Position numbers and translations under genes: made by a program
Source of the DNA: Solanum dulcamara
Taxonomy: Eukaryota > Streptophyta > Magnoliopsida > Solanales > Solanaceae
DNA: 64,000 nt
Reading direction: 5' to 3'
NCBI RefSeq assembly: GCF_947179165.1
Contig: NC_077248.1
Span: 48,572,232-48,636,231 of the forward strand
Notes under the pieces: generated by a model
The model's database searches: none
What the model was told of the DNA's origin: nothing
Seen by the model: only the letters and a program-made list of their open reading frames with translations
Part shown: piece after piece, positions 47,387 to 56,883 of the stretch
Numbering within the stretch: the stretch's first letter is position 1
Layout: every line of letters begins with the position of its first letter

Positions 47387-49483
47387 AGTTCGTCCTTGGA
47401 ATGTCTACAAACCGTGTCTAGTAGAGTCTTTTTTATCGGTGTGTTGTGCACCACATCTATAGACATGAGGCTACAGGACATTTAGGATGTTACTTTCTTT
47501 CATATCTAAGATCGTGCGATAGAGTCGAGTCATAGGGAACGAAATTCCTCATATTAACTTATGATTTCAGTAGAAGGACAATATCGATAGAATAAAGTAA
47601 CTGATGATACTGGAAGTTACAAAGCATGCAGTTAAGCAAAGGCACGAAAGACAAATGGAAGGTAAGGTGTTTCAATACGATTGATATATAAAGTTGAAAA
47701 AAATAAAAGGAAAAGTATATCAGAAAGTGTAACAAGTGCAGTTCGAGTGGACATACGAGGTAAGTCCCTTTCCATACTATTAATTGTGGGCGCCCTGTAT
47801 GGCTATGATATGATACGATACAAATATATATATGTGTGCCTTGTGAGGCATTGTTGGTATTTTCTGCATGCAGGTATTGAGATTGTAAGAAATACAAAGG
47901 AAACTCTACCCAGATTTTCTTAGAAATAAGAAGAGAATGAGATACCGGGCTATAGTATGTCTTGAAAGGTTGTGCCCACAACAATAATGAGATTTGATTA
48001 AACTACGAGTGTGGCTAACACCGAGAAATGAGTTAATTATTGAATTAATGGTAATAGAAAATAGAAGGTCGATACTGGTATAGTAAAACAAAGTTGGAAA
48101 GGACCTATAAGCCAAAGAAGATGACTTAGAGAAGACTGATAGATCGGGATAAAACGATATAGTAAGGCATCTCCTGAATTGATACATAGGGATCAACTAT
48201 GACGAGTTATAGTTGAAAGAAGTAACAATATGATTACAATAAGAGTACAAGGGAAAAAGGATTATGATGGAAGTGAAGTGCTAATAAGACAGCTTGTGAA
48301 ACATTAAGGATAAGACTAACTAAGAAGGGTCAGTAGCCCATAGTAAGAATCGTGAAGAAGGTCAAGTGGTGTTATACTGTGGGACTGAATGCAAATAGGG
48401 TACCATGTGAATATAACAAAAATCGTTATGAGAATAAGTAAAGCTTAATAAGGAAATAACTAGAATGTATGATGCAGTCGATGTAAATGGAATGTAAAGA
48501 TAGGCGTGAAACGAAAAAGCAAGCTATGGAACAAATAAGGAAGATTTATCAAGTTCTGTAAGAAAAGTTTCGAATAAAGGTTATGTGATGACGAAAAGAA
48601 TAGCTAGTGCAAGGAAAAGAAGAGTAATATGGAATTTATTGCGCCTAACCAAAAATGGATATGAGCTGGAGGAATAATAGAGAAGTTCTAATGGAGGCAC
48701 TCAAGATAGATGTGATTAATTATGTGTGAGTATCGAACAAAAAGAGAATTAGACAGTTACGAACTGAAAGTATAATATGATGAAAAGGTGATAAGACAAG
48801 GCCACTACTACAAAAAAGTTGATGTGGTTTTAAGAAGGATTATAAGTGCGCCTTAAGCACATGACAAATATGAAAGCTCAGGATACATAAAGAAGTATTG
48901 TGTATACGTGACTTTACCTTGTTGGTTAGTAAGATCCTGCAAGGAGAGGGAATGCCGATTTGCAGAACAACTGCTGCATTACAAGGTTATTAGAAGAATA
49001 AGTCGTATCCACTGGAATAAGGTTAGTATAACGATGGAGCTTGAAACATGAATCATCAAAGTAAAAGTACTCTCGAGTGGAGAATTTGAACCAATTACGA
49101 GCCGCTCTAATTATTGATTGGGATGAACGGAATGTGGATTTGAACGCACTACTACATTATAGATATTACCCGAGTATCAACCATTAGATGGGATTTTATA
49201 CGATACATTGCGAATACTAAAGCACCATATGGTTGTGCTAGGGTTTCCTATAAAGGCAACCTAACGTATGGATGATTTAACATAAAATATAGATATGGTG
49301 CGGCACGTTAAATATGTTGGAGTAGAATTATTCGCGTATGAATAGTTGAAACTAAATGTAGGATGACATGGGTACACCCTAAAAGGGGGGAAGTGGACAA
49401 GAGAAGTACAAGCGTAAGAGAAAATCAGCTAATTCTATCGTATATAAATGGAAATGCTTAAACTTCAAACGAGACCCCATAAG
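47387..49483 (+). other. A2 internal leader, no gene
   Basis: About 2.1 kb without a coding frame of note; the 141-codon frame is antisense (47559-47984) and has no domain. It is homologous to the A1 leader, with about 1 kb more. A purine patch (AAAAGGGGGGAAG, about 49380-49393) resembles a PPT but is not followed by an LTR start. Confidence 0.65.
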
Positions 49484-49591
49484 GGATGGACGCGATCATA
49501 CTCGCACTAATGCACCGTATTCCATCAAAACTCTGAAGTTAAGCGTGCTTGGGTGAGAGTAGCGCTGGAATGGGTGACCTCCTGGGAAGTG
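49484..49591 (+). pseudogene. 5S rRNA-like sequence inside A2
   Basis: A 5S-like sequence starts near GGATGGACGCGATCATAC. It runs through 'ccatcaaaactct', the same promoter core AAGTTAAGCGTGCTTGGG (49536-49553), then 'gagagtag' and an intact box C-like end 'gaatgggtgacctcctgggaagt'. It stops before the last ~17-20 bases of 5S. It is in the sense orientation. The upstream flank 'gaccccataaggg' is shared in part with the A1 and B copies. Confidence 0.88.
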
Positions 49592-50225
49592 AAAAAGGGA
49601 ACGAAGCAAGTATAACAAAAAGAGATTGTAAGTGTGTGTTAGTACAATGACACATATAGAATAGAGTAAGCCAACAACAGAAAATATTATGACTAAATTG
49701 GAACGCACCTCGTGCAAATGGCACAAGAATAATTGTGCAGCCTACGAGCATTGGCATACTAAGAGTAAGATCAAGTGATTACTTGATAAAAAGAAATCAG
49801 TAATAGAAATGTGATTGCCATATTTAGAATCTATTAAAGAAAAGTGTAAGATGGTGTAAGGCAGAACTATTAAGATATAATCGGTATTAAGGACAAAAGT
49901 CATAGTGTAGCCCTGATCTAGACTAAAGGAGGTAAGCCACTAGTATAGCAATGCTAAGGCATTTTCTGAAATGCTCTAAGTACCTACACGCGTTTGTGTA
50001 AGGATTACAATATAAGTTATGGTAATAAAACTGGAAGGAAGATATGAGTAAAAGCACAGGATAGCATACCTAAAGTGTTACAAGTTTGATTAAGAGGAGT
50101 TGTATAATAGTTTAAACGAAGTAGAGCATCAGAGGCTTGATAGCCTATTACGGAGGATGGGAATCCTGACTCAGGAATGAAAGGCAATTTATGTAGGTTA
50201 TAGTGCAGGCTGACCTCGCACTCTA
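49592..50225 (+). other. A2 internal between 5S and pol remnant, no gene recognised
   Basis: No domain could be recognised. Part (about 49740-49930) aligns with A1 after its 5S. Confidence 0.55.
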
Positions 50226-50690
50226 TGAAAGTATAAGTTCATATGGGTTATAGTAGATAAGCTGACAAACTCAACCCATTTTCTTCCAATTAGGAAGGTG
50301 TATTCATCTATGAGTTATGCGAGATGACAAAGCAAGGAAACAATAAGATTTCACAGGTTCCCACTTATATTATCTCAGACAGGGAAGTTCAATTTATAAC
50401 TAAATGCAGGAGATCATTCTAGTAGGGATTGGGAACACGGGTGAATCTTAGTACGACATTTCTCCCTTTGATTAATGAATAGGCCAATAGGGGATCCAGA
50501 AAATTATTGATGAAGTAAAGCTTATTCAGGGACAAGCTATCGATTAGCAGCCTAGAGTAGGCAAGAAGGGGATACATTGGTCCTTCTCAGGTCATTTGTA
50601 GAATAGATAAAGCTGCCTAAGTGTTCGACCTACCGTCCGATTTGAAGCAATACATTCAGTTTTCATAGATCATTGCCACGCAAATATATA
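50226..50690 (+). pseudogene. Integrase remnant in A2
   Basis: Forward frame near 50245 reads WVIVDKLTNSTHFLPIRK, the integrase block after the first catalytic Asp. Near 50360 another frame reads IISDREVQFITKCRRSF, carrying the second Asp, then GLGTRVNLSTTFLPLINE. Near 50518-50680 are VKLIQGQAI and a 'GIHWSFSGHL...VRFEAIHSVF' equivalent of the C-domain. Many stops and shifts are present, and gag, RT and RNase H are missing. It shows that this large-LTR family descends from a coding Ty3/gypsy element. Confidence 0.75.
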
Positions 50691-50695
50691 AGCAA

Positions 50696-51643
50696 CCCAA
50701 AACCGTAGCTATCTCTCTCTCTAGCTCATGGTTTCTCTAGATAATTCATTCATGGAACAGAATCGGAGAACTTACCTTTTTCTGCCCAAAACCGTAGTGC
50801 TCTCTCTCTAGCTCATGGTTTCTCTTTCTTCTTCTCTTTTCTAGAACTCTCTTGAAGAAGATGACTTATGGGATTAGGATGAGGGAAATAAGTCATAAAA
50901 CATATATATATATAGGCCAATTTAAGGGGTGACATGTGTCAACCCCTCATTGGTGACACGTGTCAAGCCCTCATAGGGACAACGCACGATCTTCTCCACT
51001 TAGGGGCTGCCACATGGCATGAGGGGCCACTCCTTTGCTGCAGCTTCTACCACGTGACACTCTCTCATGGGATTCCACGTGGCACTCTCTCATGGTCTAC
51101 CACATGGCACTCTCTCCTTCTCCTTGTGGGTTCGTAATCTCGTCTTCTTTAAGAATATATGTTATCCTTGCTACGTAAGCGTGGTACACACTTAAGTAGC
51201 TTAAGTATGTAAGATTTCCAAGTTGGTAGCTTACGTAAGTAAGTCAAGTCCTACGACTCATTACTTTGCCTCCAACTCCTCTTTTTTTTTCCTTTGTTCT
51301 TCTCCTTTCTTAATTTCTCTTGAAGGTTCTAGAGGTTTCTGACTAAGTGCCTCCTTTTTATTCATTCATCACATGGATGAATGACTTGGGCTTGGGTCTT
51401 TTGTTCGGGCCTCTCTTGTTTTCTTTTTTTTATTCTTCCAAGCCAAATATCTTAGTCCATCGGTTTTCATTAAACTAAGTTTTTTTTTGAAATTACAATT
51501 TTTCCCTTGGCCTTTTACAATATTTCCACATCCAAAATTTGCATAACCAACTTATGTATCAAAAAAGATCAAAACATAGTATTATCCTTAACTTGTTACA
51601 ATTATCCCAAAATGTAAAAAAGTGCAAAATACAAGTTATAACA
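50696..51643 (-). repeat. 3' LTR of B (reverse strand), truncated
   Basis: The reverse-strand start is TGTTATAACTTGT at 51643, next to a PPT. It parallels 59034 down to about 58130, with shared words 'ccacatggcac', 'gaagaagatgacttatggga' and 'tatatatataggcca'. It breaks near 50738, where A2 pol sequence begins. A 40-bp piece is duplicated at the break (50696-50738 and 50785-50825). A TATA-like (TA)n run is at about 50903-50913. Confidence 0.8.
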
Positions 51644-51677
51644 TCCTCCCCCCTTTAGAACATTCGTCCTCGAATGT
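51644..51677 (-). other. Polypurine tract and hairpin of B
   Basis: Reverse strand: AACATTCGAGGACGAATGTT (51677-51658) then CTAAAGGGGGGAGGA, then LTR start. Same order and stem as at 44349-44384. Confidence 0.85.
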
Positions 51678-51844
51678 TAACCAAAACCTTCCTTAAGATC
51701 TTATACAGACAATATGGAGAGTTTTTCTGTTCCATCGTAATAACATATACTTTCATTAAGCAATCAATATCAAAGTTTCAAAGGTTGGGATTACTTATAG
51801 ACGTAAGGAATAGGTACGGATACTTGTGTTTCATTTTCTCTTTC

Positions 51845-51951
51845 ACTTCCCAGGGGGTCACCCATCCTAGTACTACTCTCTCCCAAGCACGCTTAACTTT
51901 GGAGTTTTGATAGGATCCGGTGAGTTAGTGTTGGTATGATCAGATTCATCC
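51845..51951 (-). pseudogene. 5S rRNA-like sequence inside B
   Basis: The reverse strand reads 'gggatgaatctgatcatacc', then 'caccggatcctatcaaaactcc', the promoter core AAGTTAAGCGTGCTTGGG (51899-51882), 'gagagtagtactaggatgggtgacc' and 'ccctgggaagtg'. Of the three copies it keeps box C best. The last bases of 5S are missing, as in A2. It is in sense orientation relative to B, about 250 bp after the PBS. This is the same relative placement, with a shorter leader. Confidence 0.9.
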
Positions 51952-52201
51952 CTTAAGGTCTCCACTAATGGTTCCTCACACGGTCTCAGATACCGCGGCT
52001 TCTATCTGTTTATTGCTGAAACCAAAGGTTAGAAAAAGGAATTTTATTTCCTATGGCTGGGCTCTATCCCACGATCAAAGATAAGAAAGAAAGGTAATAT
52101 CTTAAATATCCTGTAGCCTCCTGTTTATAGATGTGGTGCATAACACAGCAATAAATAGGACTCTACTAGACACAGTCTGTAGACATTCCGGGGACCAAAC
52201 T

Positions 52202-52213
52202 GCTCTGAGACCA
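52202..52213 (-). other. PBS of B
   Basis: Reverse-strand TGGTCTCAGAGC, one change from the consensus, four bases inside the LTR edge at 52218. The internal region of B, from here to 51644, is only about 570 bp and has no protein domain. Confidence 0.85.
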
Positions 52214-52784
52214 CTTTTGTCACGATCCAACCCAGTAGGCCGTGACGGGTGTCCAAACTGGGCACTCTCGTATATCCCTGCTATCTGTAAGTAAATTTGT
52301 CCTCTATTTAAGTTATAGCACAACAACAAGTAGGATAACATATAAGCCGGGGAGGCTTGTCATAGGCACCACTATACATACATGCATATACAACCCATAC
52401 AACCCACATACATGTCCACATACCTCTAAAAGTAAGACAGTAACATAAGGTGGGATAGGGCCTCCGCCATACCGTGAACAAATAAATATTTACATTGAGG
52501 GTTAATACCAAAACTACGTTCCAGCACTATGGAGCACTTTTGAACTGCTGAGTGGAAATACTATGCTAATGGATCTCCAAAGTCTGGATCTGCACCTGCA
52601 GGCATGAACGTAGCCCCCTCGAGAAAAGTGGGGTCAGTACAACATATGTACTGAGTATGTAAAGCATAGAATACTGCAAAGGGAGTACAGTTGATATAGG
52701 AATGTAGGGAACAATATAACAAGTCATAAAACACTGTATTGCGTCTTATAAAATGAAGTCATGTATCTCAAAGTTGTATTTCGT

Positions 52785-53105
52785 ACCCGTCCCATTATGG
52801 GACTCGGTAAATAATCATACGATCATAATAATCATACCATCATATATCGTATCCGGCTCTTTATGGGACTCAGTGAATAATCATGTCATCATATATCGTA
52901 CCCGGCCCTTTATGGGACTCGGTGAATAATCATATCATCATATATATATACATACATACCTTGCCCTCAAGTGAGGGACTTGGTGAGTCATTCATATCAT
53001 TGCATTATCATTTTCTCATATAGCGTACCCGGCCCTTTGGTGAGGGACTCAGTGGATAATGCAGTGAACTGCGCACGATTACGTACCTGGCCTGGGACTC
53101 GGTGG
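52785..53105 (-). repeat. Hairpin repeats in LTR B
   Basis: Five to six diverged units, each containing CCCGGCCC-TTTATGGGACTCGG or a close variant, with an internal inverted repeat. Similar sets occur at 55690-56230 (forward), 46200-46740 (forward) and 60450-61060 (reverse). They lie in the 3' half (R/U5 side) of the LTR. Confidence 0.75.
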
Positions 53106-53281
53106 TAGAAGGGTTACGGTATACACGAGTAGATTAGTGAGTAACCATATGCAATTTAAACCATCATTGGAGACTTGTTGAAATAGTCAAAATGAACTAT
53201 CATTCAAAAATTAGGACAATAGCCATAACAAGTACCTTTGGAGTGTCATTATGGTTTGCATCAAAGTAGCACTTTTAAAAT

Positions 53282-56200
53282 TGTTACACCCCACACTCTC
53301 AAGTTCGGAATGTCTCTTAAGTTTCTTAAACATTATCATGTGAGCCGCGTAAGCTACGACACTATCAAACGACTCTAAGGAAGGGAGAATGTGATACCCC
53401 ATAGTAGAGAAGGTTAGAAATAAAGTCATAAGAATCCAAAAGAAATTGGAGGCCAAGAAATGAATCGTAGGACTTGATTTACCTACGCAAGCTACTAATT
53501 TAGAAGTCTTATACACTTGAGTTACTTGTGGACATATCAAGCTTACATAGCATGGATTACACAGGTTCTTAAAATAAGACGAGATTACGAACCCACGAGG
53601 AAGGGGAAAAGATGACATGTGGCAGCCAATGGAGGAGTGACATGTGGAATCACCTCAAGCAAGCAGGTGACCAACCTGCATGGGGTCAAGTAGGTGACCC
53701 ACCCACTTGGGGGAGGTGGACCCCATGCCACGTGGTAGCCCTTTATTGGCAGCATGTATGTGTTGGCCCAATAGGGGCCGAACACATGTCATCCCTTAAG
53801 GAAACATATATATATATGTTAAGTGACTCTTAGTCACATTTTCTATCCAAAATATCAGCCAAAGAGAAGGAAAAACGTGAGAGAAGCAAAGAAGGCAGCC
53901 ATAGTTTAGAAGAAACTAAAGTGGGTTTCTAACTTTTCCTCCGTGAATTAATTATCTACGGCATTCCTCAACAACGTGGAGGTGTATATAGGTATGTTAT
54001 ATGACTCATAATATTATTCTCATCCAAATTTCATCCAATAACAAGAGAGAAAACGTGAGAGAAAGAAACAGAGAAAACACTAGGGCAAAAAGAGGAACCT
54101 ACGGGTTTGGCTAGAAAAAAAGGTAAGCCTACGACTTTCGCTCCATAAATTAATTATCCAGAGTATACCATGATGATATGTAGGTATTATAAGTATAAAA
54201 GCATGGCTTGGTGCAGCCAAAACTGACAGAAAACAGTCCACGCAGTTTCAGCGCAACTAAAGTTCCGAGGCGCAATTTTGGCTAGTTTTGGCTAGTTTTG
54301 GCCAATTTCGGGTAAGGTAAGGCTTTTCCTTTAAATTTGGACTTTATTGGGTTTTTATTTAGTGTATTATATACCTTTTATACTGCTGTAAGTGCAAAAG
54401 AAGTCATGGAAATGCTCCACGATAGAAACAATTGAAATTTAAGTCGTCGTAGTTAAATTGTAGTTGAAATGAGGCATTGTGTGTGTGGAGGCTGCTGCTG
54501 GTTGTGTGGTGTGTTTTTAAGGGAATAAATGTGTTCTCAAATAGGTTTGGGAGCTTCTGGTTGCATCCACATGATTTCCTGCTTCGTACGGTTAAAGGTT
54601 TCGCAAAATAGAAACTAGACACCCTATTTTGGATATCGTAATTTTGAGCGAGTCATTCGGAGGTTGTAATGTATAATGTTGCCAGGTTTTCTATATATAT
54701 GAGCTGCTGGTTATGTTTTTGGTTTGATTTAGGTATTAGGGACATGATTGGGAATTTGGATAGGGCACATTATAAGGGAGGTGCTGTCCGATTTTCGTTA
54801 ACGCCTTAACTAATTAAAGAACTAGTCGAGAAGGCAAGCGAGGAAATAGGGTTTATGAATACTCGTTAGTAATGTAAGATGCTAAAATATCTAAAGATGT
54901 TGATGTTCATATTTATTTCACGTTACCTATGTTCACGGGACGATAAGGCGACCGGGATAAAGACTAACCCATAACAGGTATGTAGAGATATCCTTCTTTT
55001 CTTTTGGCATGTCTTAGATGTAAGTTATGAATGATATGTATATGATATTTGGCATTCAATCCATTCATAAATCCTTGAATATAAGTCGAAACTCTCGTTT
55101 ACTTCTTGATGTTAGAACTCCTGCAATAGTTGAGTTGTTGTCTTTAAGTCTTCTATATGATGAAAAGTAGTACATGTAAAGCCTATCTCTTCTTTCCTTT
55201 GGAATGGCTTAATTTTAAGTGAAATGATATATGATATGGGTTTAGAGGTAATTCCAATTATGAACTCTAAGTGTCACTCGTGACTTGTACGTACTTTTGA
55301 ATACTAAGAGTCTTAAAGTGGTTCACCCACTACTATTGAGCCATCTACATGTTGAATGGTAAGTGGAGATACAAGCTCCTCTTCCTAAAGGCTCTGAAAT
55401 GAGAAATGCCTCTGATTGCATAAGTTGAGTCTTTGACCACATAAGTTGTGTTTTTGATTACATAAACTATACTTCTGATTGCATAAATTGTGTGGTATTA
55501 TCTTGATGTATGTCTGTGATCCCTGAGGCCCCAACTGATGTAAACCCTAATGACATCTAAAGGGGTACCTCAGATAATTACCCCTCTAATCTTCAGGTGA
55601 TGATTCACTTGACTATTTCATCGAGTCTCAGATAATGACTTAGTTGCATATGATTTCTCACTACTCTACTCGTGCATACTGTAACCCATCCTTCCTCGAG
55701 TCCCACGATGGGCCGGGAACGTTATTGTGCACAATTTTACTACTTTTTTCACCACATCCCTAGACGGATTTGTACAGTTCCACACGTGAAGAGATGATTC
55801 CATACGTGAGGTGTGATATATGTTATATGTTATGACGATACGATTATTCACTGAGTCCTAGGCCAGCTGTAAGGTGATAGTATATGTGGCGAAATAAGGA
55901 AGGATCATCGAGTCCCTCCCTAGAGGGATAGGTACGGTATGTATATTATGATGGTACGCTATAGACGTACACCACTTTATTCACCGAGTCCCTCACTAAA
56001 GGGCCGGATATTTTATATAGGCATGCATATGAGATTATAGTGATACATTTGTCACCCTGAGCCCCATAATGAACCATATATAATATGATGACATATACAA
56101 TAAGATTATACCGTATAAGATGATATGATGTCGTATACTATGATATAATGAAATAAAATACATGATGATACAATGACATGTGAATGTGATGAAATGATTA

Positions 56201-56883
56201 TGACACCAAGTTCACTAGAGGGTCGGGCACAGTATATGATGATGTATATGATTATGTGTCCTAAGGTGCAGGTACAGTAATTTATTAAATTATTATACTT
56301 GACCCCTGCATCACTATTTCAGTTATGGTCTTAGTTATGATGTGTTATGCTTTACATACTCAGTAGATATATCATACTGACCCCTCTTTTTCTCGGGGGG
56401 ATGCATTTCATGTCTGCAGGTACAAATGTTCATATTGGGGATCCGCCAGCTTAGGGTTTCTACTTAGTGATGTTTGGAGTGCTCCACTATTCCGGAGCCT
56501 AACTTTTGATACTAGTTATGTAATATGTATATAATTGCATATTCAGGGGTACGGCGGGGGCCCTGTCCCGCCATATGTTGTTGTTACTATTCCTAGGAGT
56601 CTGTTGACATATGGATGTGGGTTATTTGTAAGTTCATTTCAATTGTGCTCATATGACATATTGCAAATGTTTTTGTGGTATGACAGCCTTGTCGGCTCGC
56701 GTTCCCTTTCCTATTATGATACAGGTGAATGAGGCTACAGATTTATGAAAAAAAAGTTTTGACTGATTGGAGTTTGTGTATCATGTCACATCACACATGG
56801 TTTAACTTAAGTGTAGCTGATAGGTATGTATACGGGGGTCCAGGTCGGACCCCAGTCGTGGCCTACGGGGTTGGGTCATGAAA
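53282..56883 (+). mobile_element. Solo LTR S1 inserted in LTR B
   Basis: Starts TGTTACACCCCACAC and ends GGGTTGGGTCATGAAA (the usual TGACA end with one change), 3602 bp. The flanks are aaaat (53277-53281) and gaaat (56884-56888), a 4 of 5 match. No PBS follows. It belongs to the same family as A1, A2, S2 and C, but is in the opposite orientation to its host LTR B. It keeps the segment that A2 has lost (54930-55690) and the hairpin repeats (55690-56230). Confidence 0.88.

Noticed and set aside
47559..47984. 141-codon reverse frame partly similar to 42934-43128
   Set aside because: Similarity arises only because A1 and A2 leaders are homologous DNA; it is antisense to the element and has no known domain.
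48800..48830. CACTA-like terminus ('cactactacaaaaaag')
   Set aside because: No matching inverted end or target duplication was found nearby.
49380..49393. Purine tract AAAAGGGGGGAAG as a second PPT
   Set aside because: Not followed by an LTR start and lies upstream of the 5S-like and integrase remnants.
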